From Liolophura sinensis (lineage: Eukaryota; Mollusca; Polyplacophora; Chitonida; Chitonidae), in the NCBI RefSeq assembly GCF_032854445.1, contig NC_088301.1, positions 25,528,402 through 25,592,401 of the forward strand: a stretch of 64,000 nt of DNA, read 5' to 3'. The translations under genes and the position numbers were made by a program. The notes beneath the pieces are model-generated. The model did no database searches and was not told where the DNA came from. It was given only the letters and a program-made list of their open reading frames with translations. Of the stretch, positions 1 to 13,341 are shown piece after piece (positions within the stretch are counted from its first letter, which is position 1; each line of letters opens with the position of its first letter).

Positions 1-239
1 AAGAAGTTCATGTGCATGTAAAGTTCACTGTACAGCTGAGTCATACCAAGGATTTGACACATGGGAAAGCTTTGTGCTTTGCAAGAAGACAAGAACACAG
101 TGCAAACAGTGATCAATCCATTGTGAGTGTAAACCTGGTTGAATTGTTTAACTTGCCCACTGTCATCACTGTAATGGTTCAATGAGGCATCAGTAACAAA
201 CGAGCTACACCATTCCCAGAGATTACATGAGTATGCATG

Positions 240-1350
240 GTGAGTCATTAAGCTTCATTGCCAGAGGAGACCTTCACACAGGGAGCCATTTCATTACTAG
301 AGGAGATCTTTACATTACTAGAGGAGACCTTTGCATTACTAGAGGAGACCTTTGCAGAGGGAGCCATTTCATTACTGGGGTAGGCCTATTTACAGGGAGC
401 TGATTTATTTCTAGATAAGACCTTTACACATGGAGCAACTTCATTACCATACAAGACCTGTAAATATGGAGCTATTTCATTACTAATGGAGACTTTTGCA
501 GAGGGAGCTCACAGAGGGAGCCATTTCATTAATAGAGGAGATACACAGGAAGCAATTATCATTAAGTAAAGGAGATCTTTACATGGGGAGCCATTTCGTT
601 AATAGAGGAGACCTTTACACAGGGAACGATTTCATTACTAGATGACACCTTTACACAGGGAGCTAATTAATTACTAGAGGAGATCTTTACGCAGGGAGCT
701 ATTTCATTACTAGAGGAGACCTTTACACTGGGAGCTACTTCACTACCAGATGAGACTTTTTACATAGGAAGCCATTTCATTACGACAGAAGACCTTTACA
801 CTGAGAGGTATTTCATTACGAGAGGAGACCTTTACATTGAGTGCTATTTCATTACTTGACGAGACCTTTACACTGAGAGGTGTTTCATTACTAGATGAGA
901 CCTTTACACTAAGAGCTGTTTCATTACTAGACGAGACCTTTACACTAAGAGCTGTTTCATTACTAGACGCAACCTTTACACTGGAAGGTATTTCATTACG
1001 AGAGGAGACCTTTACACTGAGAGCTATTTCATTACTAGACGAGACATTTACACTAAGAGCTGTTTCATTACTAGAGGATACCTATACATAAGTTGCTACA
1101 CATATTTCATTACTTGAGGAGTCCTTTACACAAACAGCTATTTCATTCCTAGATGAGACCTTACACATGGAGCTACTACTTTCGTAGAGAAGACCTTTAG
1201 ACAGAGAGCTATTTCTTTTCTAGAGGGGAGCTTTACACAAGGAGCTATGTCATCCCTAGAGGAGACTTTTACTTGAGGAGATATTTCATTATATGTACCA
1301 TTACAAAAGAATCTAAAACATGTACTATAGGGAGCCATGTGTACCACATT
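240..1350. repeat. 36-bp minisatellite
   Basis: About 30 imperfect copies of a unit like CTTTACACTGAGAGCTATTT plus CATTACTAGAGGAGAC repeat every 36 bases. Regularity is highest at 690-1080; copies degrade and change length to either side. Because 36 is divisible by three, an 84-codon open frame of 12-residue repeats exists at 837-1091. I treat that as a by-product, not a gene. Confidence 0.9.
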
Positions 1351-3786
1351 ACCAGAGAGGGAACTACGTGTAGCAGACGAGAAGCTACTTATCAGGCCCC
1401 AAGATCATGAAGCTGTGCTAGACTTTGTTTTAACTTCAAAACAGTTTGACTTGTGTCCAAAACAGCTTTGTGATGGTGTGGCCTGATTACCAGAGGAAGC
1501 CTACACATAAGGAGCTACCTCATGATTGCGTGAAGACTTCATGCACATGCATGCGACTTGGTCATTTCCTGAGGAGTCACATACACTGTAAGCTGTTTCA
1601 TTACCCGAATAGATGTCTCACAAAAGGATCCTCCTAAATTTCCAGAATTAAGGTACACACTGACAGCATCTTCAACACCATAACATAATGAAGTGTGCCA
1701 GTCAATTTTTAAGACACCTTTTTCCGTAGAACAGTCTTTTCACTGTGCGTTTTTGTACAGTGCATTTTTGCATGTTTGCAAGGTGCTTATTCAAACATAT
1801 TCTGAAGGCATTTTTCTGTGTAGACTGATTAAATTTTACTTTTTTTGAAGCCCTGAAACCAACATAGTTTTGTCTCCTTAATTGCACTGCGTAAAAGTTG
1901 CTCTTTCATATGCGAAAAGGATGAAGACTTAGGGTGCAGGATGCAGCTCTGTGCAGCATCATATGCCTATTTGCTAAAAGTGTGGATTTTTTGCTATTCA
2001 ACAGCTTTTAATTTTTGTTCACAAAAACGTGTCATGCTTGCATTTAAACATTTGATGCAAGAAATATGGATACGTTTATATACACGTATTGTGCTCCTAT
2101 ACTCTCACACATGTACATACATGTGTCATTCTTTTGAATTCTTCTGTATGTCATGCTTTGTAAACATAAACAATAACAATTGCATGTTAAAGAGACACAT
2201 GTGTACCCATGCGGTGTGAATGTTCCTATACCCAAAATGACTTAAAAATTCGACCACAAATTTTTTGGAGGCAAATGAATGTCATGAGATATTACTTCTG
2301 GTGCTAAAATTTACATTTTACCAAGTAGTCTGTCATCCTACCTTCCAAACATCTCTCAAAGCACCTTTCTAAAATCAATAAAACTCCTAGAATGTGGAAA
2401 AATGAGCAACGTAGTCATGGATGAAATTTTGGGTCACAGAGTATTTCTTCTAGTTGTCTCTCAGGTATTTATGTACATACATGTATGCATATTGTACAGT
2501 ACATGTATACATACCTTCATTTGTCATATTTAGCCAAAAAACACAAAAAAAGAGAAAAAAAAAGGAAATAAAAACCAAAAAAAAAGAACAAAAACAAACC
2601 ACTGATTGACACAGTTCAAATAGCTGCTATGTTTGATGCCATAATGTTTCTTCCCACTGGATATACGGCAGCCACCTTCACTGAAGCTAGAGTTTCGTGT
2701 GATGCTGTGTGTGTGGGGGCGGGGAAATGTACATGTACTAAAGGAATACCTTAATACATGTATACAAGAGATACGTTTCCTGTTAAAGTAAAAATATGTT
2801 TAAAACATCACACTCTGTCTTTTATGACTTATTTATAAAGCTCTTCCAATCAGATGTACAGTATTATATTACAGTATGGTTGTTTTGTTGTTTTTTTTTT
2901 TGTTTTTTTTTTACATTCCATGAGTTCTTATATGCATATACCTGTATTTTCTTGTCAATGTCACATACATGTACAGTTATGTAAATGAGCTTTGTCTTTT
3001 CACATTCACATGCAGGAAATCTACATTCCACGACCTCCAGGTTTAACCTCATAACATATCACACACCAGGTGGTGTATATACCAAGCCTTATTTAGCTGG
3101 TCACATTTTTTTCTCAAAAATACTTCCTGCTTTCTGCTTTCAAATATAATTATAGTATATAGATTTACACGAAACACATCCATTTTATGCTGAAGGCATT
3201 TTAAGAGATTAACTTGAAAAGCTGTATAAGGCATTAAGGTAAATGTACAGTTAAGTGTTGTAGAGTTCGGTTATTTTTGTATGCACATTTTATCTGCCTA
3301 TGTCGGTGAACATCCTGGATGTGTGCAAATACAGGTTAGCTCTTCCTAGCTAATTAAGTGAAGAGTATTAAGAATGTATTCTTTTTTCTCACATTTGTAA
3401 CTTCACCATGCTGACATTTGTCTCAGTGTTAAGCACGTCATTATTAGGAGACGATTGGAAATTAGAAAGTTTTACCACTCTTTATATAGGATTGGAGGAG
3501 AGTGAATGTCAAATTGTATGAGGCACACTTGAGGGGAAGGATTTATAGTTGAGACAATGCTGTATATCTGCATGTATGTATGATACCCATGTATTCATGT
3601 ACATCCATGTATATTTACAGACATTTTCAGTGGCACTCTTAATGTAAGCTAGTTCTTGCCATCATATGTTTGTAGTGTTACTGTTCAGTGATGTTAAGCC
3701 ACAAGCATTTATTCTCTCTTTCACTATTGTGTTCATGCAAGTACATTTATATACCCAGTACATATACCTAAGCATATATGTATGCT

Positions 3787-4085
3787 GAGTTAGGAAATCT
3801 GGGCTCAAATCCAGGTTGAGTCATGCTAAAGACTTCAAAAAATGCTATTTGTTGCTGCCTGGCTTGGTGCTGAGCACTGAGAAGCTAGAGCAAGGAAACT
3901 TTACTGGTTCGCCTGGTGTCATAATAATGTGTTTGGTGTCTTCAGCATGGTATTTCAGTAGGGGCAGCACTGGTGGCATGGGCTTGCCCTGCCACAAGGA
4001 GACACAGTATGTGTATTGTATACACACACCAAATGACTCCTTGTCATCATATGATTGAAAAATTGTAAAGTACAGCATAAAACCT
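3787..4085 (+). mobile_element. Degraded copy of CTCA-tailed SINE family
   Basis: The order of blocks matches the copies near 22.8 and 53.4 kb: CAAATCCAGGTTGAGTCA near the head, CTGCCTGGCTTGG..., ACAAGGAGACA..., then TATGATTGAAAAATTGTAAAGTACAGC and a trailing AAAACC. The tail is lost and many bases differ, so this is an old copy. Confidence 0.6.
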
Positions 4086-5647
4086 TATATAAGTATAAAT
4101 ACAATGTATACTAACTGCCTAAGGCATATAATATTGGAAAAAAAATAAATTTTATTACCACCTGTGTTAGCATGAATTTGATGTGACCTACATCTACATG
4201 TACAGCTGTGCATCTAGATACTATACAATGATACATGCATCTTGATTTTATACATTTCAGTGACTATCACAAATTTTGTACACGTCATACCTGATCGTAA
4301 AAGATGAAAGCTTATTTCAGAATTCGTTAATTTTACAGCAGCTCTGTTTATAAAAGAATATTACAGATACTATAATTTTTCAACCACATCAGCAACCAAA
4401 CTCTGAGAGAACTATCAGTTGTAGAGCAATGATTTGACCAGTTCTGTGAAGCTTGCATCCTTATTGAGGTAAACAAATTATTTTTAGCATCATTTTCATA
4501 ATAATTGTATGTAATATTTTCGACTACTTTAAAAAAGTACTTTAGAGGTCAAGAAGGTTGAAGATTTACAGTAAACAGACAGAAAACATGTCAGTGGTTG
4601 AGCATGCACAAGAACAATGGCCTGATTTTCCCATCTGATCACGTGCAGATAAATCTGCTGTTTATTTGTACATTTTAAGGAAATCTTGAGAACAGATTTT
4701 TATGAACATAGATCTGAATTTATACACTGCATATGATGCAGAGAACTAGACAAATATTGCATGAAATCTGTTTACATATATCTCTTCTTTTTTTGTCTTG
4801 TTCAAACAACCATTAAATGAGCTATTTAACCACCCTTTCTAATCACATATATTTGTGTAAATGCACGAAAAGGTTTGCTTTCTAGATTTGTTTTATTTGT
4901 TTCAACCTGTGCTTATTTTATCACTTTAAAATTGTGAAAAATTTTATGTTCAGGTAATTATGTTTTTGTGTTAATTTTATACGTATATAGCCTTGTGCCT
5001 TTATTATACATAAAAGGTCTGCTTTCTGTAGCATTCACCTGTGTCTAGAAGCAGGTACACTGTAGCTACATGTAGCTGCAGGATGTAATCTGATGATCTT
5101 TGGTTATCGGCCAACCCTTGCTCTGTACCTGAGCTATCTACCCCATCCACTGATTAGCACCACATCTACCTGTCTGTGAGGACAGGGGGAAGGTTGTAAG
5201 GCTGTGTGTACAGTTACAGGTAATCCCATACCACCTGAACCGCGAGATATTTAGCTGACATATCAGAGATGTGGTGGAGACTCTTAACAGAACCATATGT
5301 AGCAACAACCAAGGTTAATTCTTGGCTCGTGCACTTTTTCGTTATATCATACTATTCCAGCTATTTAAGAATATTCATTTGTTTTATACTAGTGTTCATT
5401 ATGACCATTTACCTGTGATGATAGTCTAGATGACCATAATGATTGAACTCTTCTAATATTCATCATACAGCATATTCATTTACTTAACTTAAAAATTGAT
5501 GATATTCAATATAATCGTTTATATGTATCTGTGTTGCTATTCAATATTATCATTTTATACCTTTGTTGATATTGAAACATTATCAATTCATACCAGTCAG
5601 TGTTTAGTATTACCTTTTTACATGCTTGCTATGATTCATGTCTTTCA

Positions 5648-5650
<3 letters not shown>

Positions 5651-5730
<80 letters not shown>

Positions 5731-5742
5731 ATATATATATGG
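5651..5742. repeat. (AT)n(GT)n microsatellite
   Basis: About 60 bases of perfect AT dinucleotide from 5651 are followed by a short GT run at about 5713-5730 and then ATATAT. It produces a poly-IY open frame on the plus strand that is not a gene. Confidence 0.95.
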
Positions 5743-6292
5743 TGGCACTGTCACTTTTTTCTGATCAAACTATGCTATGCATGTAGTCAGGCTAGGGTAC
5801 TTGAGGCTGCTGTCTGATGAAGATTTGCAAGCATTTTGCAAGCCTAAATATAGGTTGTGTGTACACGTACTTACTGTTCTTTTATTTTTCTTTTTATTTT
5901 ATTTATTTATTTTTTTTTTTGAATTACAAAATAAATCACTTTTTAATATTGTATACATGCCTTTGTTAAACTGTAATGCTGGTTGCATGTACAGTATATT
6001 CATATAGTGTACAGAGTTTCCTGTGTTTTAATATTTTTTTTCTTTTGTGAAAACTGTTCTTTATCCTGTGAACTTAGACTGGGATAAGTATTGACTTATA
6101 CACTGTTTTGTACCTTGTCAACAGATAACAACATTACAGCCATGTTGTAAACTCCTGTAAATGTGATATCGTTTAGTTTTGATGGCTGACACCATTTGAT
6201 ACAGGATTTAGGTTGAGTAGATCTGTGTTTTTCCTCAGAGTTAATCATGCATTAATCCTCTGGTAATAAATAAGTTAATCCTTTCTTTGCAG

Positions 6293-6358
6293 ATCTGATG
6301 GAAATGTATTGAGGATAGAGCGCAGTCAAGATGTCTCAAAAACTTAAAGGAAAGAAAG
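6293..6358 (+). CDS. DAB: Dab exon 1: 5' UTR end plus first coding bases
   Basis: A TTTGCAG acceptor ends at 6292, so at least one non-coding exon lies further upstream. The start ATG is at 6331 and the exon reads MSQKLKGKK before a GTAAGT donor at 6359 (phase 1). The ATG is chosen because its frame joins to exon 2 as [10 protein letters not shown], the usual basic leader before the Dab PTB domain. A four-codon upstream ORF precedes it at 6298-6312. Confidence 0.85.
6298..6312 (+). promoter_or_regulatory. Short uORF (MEMY-stop) in Dab 5' UTR
   Basis: An ATG at 6298 opens a four-codon ORF closed by TGA at 6310-6312, 18 bases before the main ATG. It exists in mRNA only if the 6293 acceptor is used as inferred. 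Upstream ORFs commonly reduce initiation at the main ATG; an effect here is inference. Confidence 0.4.
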
Positions 6359-9300
6359 GTAAGTCAAACTGTAGTAGGATGGTTTTTCCACAAAACTTGA
6401 GGCAAGATGTGTAAACATTGTCAGAATGCTGCTTACATTTTTACAGTGTACTTTGAAACTTTCACATGTGTCTTTAGATAACATTCATGAGGTGGTCAAT
6501 GTGTCAATTTATAGCTCCTCAAATATTGACCCTAAAACCATATTTTAAACTTAGACTTATGTTAGAAAAAACTCTTTGGAATCTGTCCATGGCGTGTGAC
6601 TTCTATTAGCTACCTGCTACTTCTGTGGAAAATGATGCAGGTATTTCTTATTTTTAATTCATTTAATTCTTTGTCAGGTAGCTGACTATTTTTCTAGGGT
6701 AGCCTTCTGCTGAAAAAGATAGTAAAATCCCTATTTAAGGTGACTAAAAATTCCAGTTAGCCTTCGAAACATGCTTCTAAAGTTCAGCTGTGTTCTTTAC
6801 TTCAACTAGACAAAAACGACCCATCAAGATTTCAAGGTGAAGGTGTGAATTTCCGCGCTAAGTTAATCGGGGTTGATGATGTGGAGTCAGCAAGGGGTGA
6901 CAAGATGTGCCAGGAATCTTTACAGAAGCTGAAAGCTGCAGTGAAAGCATCAGGGGAGCATAAACAGAGGATTCTAGTGAATGTATCCCTGGAGGGGCTG
7001 ACACTGATAGACGAACGAACAAAGGTGAGTAACAGAGGATTTTAGTGAATGTATCCCTGGAAGGGCTAGGGATCCCTGGAGAAGCTGGCAGTTGTAGATT
7101 AATGAACAAAGGTGAGTAACAGAGGATTTTAGTGAATGTATCCCTGGAAGGGCTAGCACGAACAAAGGTGAGTAACAGAGGATTTCAGTGAATGTATCCC
7201 TGGAGGGGCTAGCACTGATAGACGAACGGACAAAGGTGAGTAACAGAGGATTCTAGTGAATGTATCCCTGGAGATGCTAGCACTGATAGACGAACGGACA
7301 AAGGTGAGTAACAGAGGATTTTAGTGAATGTATCCCTGGAGGGGCTAGCACTGATAGACGAACAGACAAAGGTGAGTATCAGAGGATTTTAGTGAATATA
7401 TCCCTAGAGGGGCTAGGGATCCCTGGGGAGGCTGGCACTTGTAGACCAGTGAACAAAGGTGAGTAACAGAGGATTCTAGTGAGTGTATCCCTGGAGAGGC
7501 TGGCACTTGTAGACCAGTGAACAAAGGTGAGTAACAGAGGATTCTAGTGAGTGTATCCCTGGAGAGGCTGGCACTTGTAGACCCATAAACTAAGGTGAGT
7601 AATAGAGGATTCTAGTGAGTTTATCCCTGGTGAGGCTGGCACTTGTGAAACAATGAACAAAGGTGAGTAACAGAGAATTCTAGTGAGTTTATCCCTGGAG
7701 AGGCTGGCACTCATAGACCAATGAACAAAGGTGAGTAACAGAGGATTCTAGTGAGTGTATCCCTGGAGAGGCTGACACTTGTAGACCAATGAACAAAGGT
7801 GAGTAACAGAGGATTCTAGAGAGTGTATCCCTGGAGAGGCTGGCACTTGTAGACCAATGAGCAAAGGTGAGTAACAGAGGATTCTAGTGAATGTATCCCT
7901 GGGGAGGCTGGCACTTGTAGACAAATGAACAAAGGTGAGTAACAGAGGATTCTAGAGAGTGTATCCCTGGAGAGGCTGGCACTTGTAGACCAATGAGCAA
8001 AGGTGAGTAATAGAGGATTGCAGTGAGTGTATCCCTGCAGAGGCTGGCACTTGTAGACCCATGAACTAAGGTGAGTAACAGAGAATTCTAGTGAGTTTAT
8101 CCCTGGAGAGGCTGACACTTGTAGACCAATGAACAAAGGTGAGTAACAGAGGATTCCAGTCAGTGTGTCCCTGGAGAGGCTGACACTTGTAGACTAATGA
8201 ACTAAGGTGAATAACAGAGGATTCATCTCATCATTTTTTATTTTTTATTAGGGGTCCACATGTTTCCTGCCAGTTTTTTTTTTCACTTCTCTGGAATATG
8301 CATCATGATTATGTGATGCCATGAAAACACATATATTTTATTGATTTATTTCATTGGCGTTTTACGATTTATTGCGATTTATTGAACATAAAATTTGTTT
8401 CACTATGAACGGTTTGTGTTTGGTCCCCTGCAGCCCCTTATTTACCCTTTATGCCAACACGTACATGCATGTACACGTTGTATAGCATGGTAAATATTGC
8501 GCAGGAACCCAGCTTAATGCTGTGCAAACTTTCGCCAGTTCAGTTGATATCGTACATGACAGGATGGATTGAAGTGTTTGTCAACATTGTGAACAGCGAC
8601 GTGTTGACAATCAATATGGCCGATGCAGTCGTGCACAGTGTATATGGAGGACAAGTGGATATTAATGTATCAGTAGATGCACATGTGTACATATATACCT
8701 AGATTGTACTTAGAATAAACAGACATTGAGTAAACAAGTCTTATAGCCAGGTAAACAATAATTTAAAGCAAAATATACACGTGCAAAGGTTTGCACATGT
8801 CACAAGCCTGGCATTAATGAGAAGCTAACTTGTCAACCATATTGGAGATGTATTAGCATAGGCTGGGATAGCAACATTGCTCCAGTGTAGCGTCCACTGT
8901 AAATATGTTAACATATAGCCAAGCATGCTATAAGCTACGTGTGAGACATGACTGCTTTGATATTGCTGGAATAATGATGAAAACAACCCAAGAGGAAGAA
9001 TTTACTTTATGTACCTGATATATGTATTGTTCATAAATAATATTTTAATGTTTGCTAATCAAAAAAGACTGTCCAATTAAATCCACAATTTTACTTTTAA
9101 ATAATCCACCCTATGAATAAGAGCCACATGTAGACAGTCATACTTCACTTGATGTGGGTTTTTTTTTTGGCAAGTCATATTGTCCCAAAAGTTTAGCTCA
9201 TATTTTCCATGTCATTTTCTTGGAGAATTAGAGAGTTTCCATTCATCAGTGACCAGTTATTAACTCACTCATGTAATGGCTGTCCCCATAACTTTCCAAA

Positions 9301-12300
9301 GCCTGCAATTAAATTGTGATCATTACTTTGTTTATGATTGTCATTTTGTTTTGGAATTGTAAACATCTCAAAAACATTTTTTGATTGCTACAGCCATGGT
9401 TTGAACTATTGTTTTCATTTCCTTTAGACCCCTTTAAAGCAAACAAACAAACAAATATGGCTGCCAAATATAGGTCATGTAGTTCAAACCCGCCTTTCTA
9501 CGAGTGAATGATACAGTCCACAGTTTTATATTGCAAGGGACATTGCCCTTTAGATCTCAGATGATCTAAGTCAAATGTTGAATATGATAGTGATCTGTCA
9601 TTTTCTGACCACATAAACAAGTACCCATACTGGCACATGTGAGGTGGGTGTCTTTGTTAGCATGCATTTATAGCTGTACATTCATGTACTGTTATCTAGA
9701 ACACAACTAAGGGCATGTGACTTATATACACTAGTGCAGTTCTGATTGAATATAATTCATTTCTGCCAGTGTGAATATAAAGCCTTTCCTATACTTCATG
9801 TAGTATTCATTCCACAGCTAGTGAAAGATTTTTAACGTGACCATTGCCTAATTTGCATATATACAGTATAATTTTTTGGGGGGTGAATAATCAGCACTGT
9901 TCTACCTTTGGTTTTCAGCAGTACAGCAGTGATTATAGTGTCTGTATCATGCACAATGCATGTGTACCATTGGCGTTTTTTAGTGTTTACACAAATTTTG
10001 TTTTTTAATTCCAGAAAACAGTTGGTCTTTCATTCGCAGACTTGAAAACTCTCAGATACATGTAGCATCGTTTTGAATTGTGTTATAAAATGTGTACACG
10101 GCCTCAATGTCACATTTAAATTTTAGGATCCGAACATTCAATTCCGACACCCCCCTCCTGCCCGATACATCTTTGACACCTTTATACATACACCATTTTG
10201 ACATGCATTTATAGCAGTGACATTTCTGAAATCAAATCTGTACCATTTTAGTGGAATTATAATTATATTAAATGTCCCAAATATGTGAATAATTATGAGC
10301 TCACATGTAGCGTAGGTCACATGTAGAGTAGGTCACATGTAGAGTAGGTCATATGTGGAGTAGGTCATATGTAGAGTAGGTCATATGTGGAGTAGGTCAT
10401 GTAGAGTAGCTCACATGTAGCGTAGCTCACATGTAGAGTAGGTCACATGTAGAGTAGGTCATATGTGGAGTAGGTCACGTAGAGTAGGGCACATGTAGAG
10501 TATGTGCCCTACATTTAAAGAATGAATCAATGATTATGGCTTAACACCACATCGGCATGATTTCAGCAATATCATGGTGATTCATATAGAGATGACTGGC
10601 TTTTCAGTATGTTGACTGTATATATATATATTGTATATCTTAATTTAGAATCCTCGGTATGCTCACGATATTAAATTGTGGTTAGTCACAAAATTTCACC
10701 CACAAAATAAGTGTCATAATATATTATTCATGTAGGTGAAACTTTCATTTGTGCAGTAGGATGTCATCCTACCTTTCAGCTAAACCGCAGAACACCATTA
10801 TGAGATTAACATCAAAAAAAAAACTTTCTGAGACATGGATAATGACTGTAACTTGTCATCTCTGTATTACAATATAAAGCATTATAGTGGTTGGTGCTGT
10901 CATTATCTACATTCAGTGGGTTGTACATATATGAACAGACAATACTGGAATGTTTTACTGACACATAATAAAATAGATTAATTGGCCACTTTTGCACATG
11001 TTTATAGTACATATACATCTACATCGACACCTCTTGATACAGATATTAATAAATGTCGTCCAAGTACATATGTGGCTGCGATATTACTGTATATATACAT
11101 GTATATATGTTAAGTGACATTACGTTAGACATCCTGTATGAGTACGCTGGAGATATTTGTGGGCATGTACTGAGCTGCACGGCCAGTCACTTAAAGGGGG
11201 AGTGGCTCTGTGTTAATGACTATGGTCTGGATGTGCCATCATGTAGCTCTTACCCATGTCATGCATGTCCGGGAAGAAATGAGGTGACCCACAGGGGGCT
11301 TAATCAGACCACTGATCAGGCAACAGCTGATTTATTACTAAATGTATGTGTTCCACCTAAGAAGCCAGCACTAAATTATTATTATTAAATAAATTATTAT
11401 TTAATTCCATGAGTAACCCGTTTTAGACTTCAATAAAAAAGACGATTTTTTAGGTTATACAGTGAAGCTCTGCTTGTAAATGTACCCCCTTTTGATCATA
11501 AGTTGTCATCTCTCGGGTTGTAGTTTTAATCTGTGTATGTGTTAATACAATGTAGGCCATCAAAAACAATTTATTGGACTTTTCTCAGTATTGAATTGAC
11601 ACTTAATTGATACGTTGCTTTCTTTGAAATTATGTTGTTGTATTGAATTGAAAATTGCTTAGATATGACCAGCTATAGATCAGATTCGAGTTTCACTCTG
11701 TTTTGTTAACTTTCAGTGAAATTATGGCATCTTTTTTGTCTTATTATGGACTGTGTTCATTGCCCTAATTTGAAACTTGGCACATGGTTTAACCAAGACA
11801 ATTTACAGAGGTACAAATTTTGGTTCATATCATCATATTGACAAAATTATGGCCCTTTTTTTTTCTGTTGGGGACTTTTGACGTAGCTATTATTCAGATA
11901 GCTGCTATTCAGATAGCCATTATTCAGATAACTCGTATTCACATAGCTGTTATTCAGATAGCTCAAGGCATTAGGTGACGTCTTACAAAAGTAATACTTT
12001 CAGAATGTTTCATTTACAATTATATAGACACTGTGTGTAAGTATGGATCAAGTTTTCAAACATGTCAATTTTTAAAAAGTCAGGGAACTTCAATTTTATT
12101 TTAACATAAATATATATTGACTAGACATCCTTGTATTGAAATTCTTGTTCAGCATTAATGAAAGAATGTATTTGTGGTATAGTCATGTGGCCCCCAGCTG
12201 TGACTGTGGCAGACGGCACACCTCAGTGAATATTACCTGCCCCAGGTTGTAAAAGGGTTTCTGTGTCAATTCTTATGTTATGCAAGTTGTACATGTCAGT

Positions 12301-13309
12301 GTATGTTAAGTTACTGCAAGAAGTTTCCAGACTGATGCAAAAGATTCCAGGTGGAGATATTTTAATATGATGCTGGCATGTATATCTGTTATCGAGGTTA
12401 AACACTTAAGTTTCTTGCATAACAGGGGATAAATTCTGTAAACACTTGTCACTGATAAGAGTAGCCTAATCAGTTTGCCTTTTGCATCACATGCATATGT
12501 TCATGTACAGACAGACCTCGTGTTAGATCAGTTTTTTTCTTATATCTCCTCTCGTATACAACATCTCTTTATTGTATGTACATGTGCACAATAAGTTTTG
12601 AGAGAATGGATTTAGTGGATGGATTTTATCAAAACTGTTCTGCTCGACAAGCAGAAGGGTTAACTTGTCCAATCCTCCCCCCCCCCCTTGCAGTTTTTTC
12701 ACATTACCAACACTTCCCACAAAACCCATACTGTGCAAAGCCAGTCATAACTAAGACTTTACAAAATGGGCTGTCATGGTATATTCTCAAGTGGTTTTAA
12801 AAACACAGGGGATAAGTCGAGTAATAATTGAACCTGGTGATGTTCCAGTGAGGCAGCAGTATATATGTAAATTAGAACTTGCCTACTGTAAAAGGACACA
12901 CTGTCATGATTTGACCAAAATGAATCATGGAAGATATTGTTACCACCATCAGTGTGGCTCTAAAGACTTACTGTAAATCTTCAGTGTACTTTTCAGCTTC
13001 TAACGCACTGTTTTATGTTGAATCTGTCCATAATATTACTACGAAAATGATTTGTTTGTGCTACTAATGATGCGAGTTCTCTCAGAATGTTTGAAAATGT
13101 TGGTGGCAGAAGTGGTTGAAAAGGTTCAAGAATTAGGGTTGTAACTTATGAGAGGTAATTTCAGGTTTTCGCAGTGAACCTGCACAAGCGCTGAAAATTA
13201 CTCTACGGTCTCATGGTGTGATTTGATATGCGGAATGTGCCTGTGTTTCACATCACAAAGTAGCACTTGGGTTATCTTTTTTTTTTTTTTAATGATCTTG
13301 TTGGGGTTT

Positions 13310-13341
<32 letters not shown>

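Larger units (their letters stand above)
1351..6292. other. Non-coding DNA upstream of first visible Dab exon
   Basis: No exon-like ORF with conserved protein was found. It holds A-rich tracts (2535-2600), poly-T stretches, an AT/GT microsatellite, and a degraded SINE-like copy at 3787-4085. Since Dab exon 1 starts with a splice acceptor, this stretch is probably a 5' UTR intron; the promoter was not located. Confidence 0.5.

Noticed and set aside
837..1091. 84-codon ORF of 12-residue repeats
   Set aside because: It is the translation of the 36-bp minisatellite; the frame stays open only because 36 is divisible by three.
5496..5786. 96-codon ORF with poly Ile-Tyr
   Set aside because: Translation of an AT microsatellite.
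7816..8136. 106-codon antisense ORF
   Set aside because: Translation of the 68-bp exon-border array; no independent gene.
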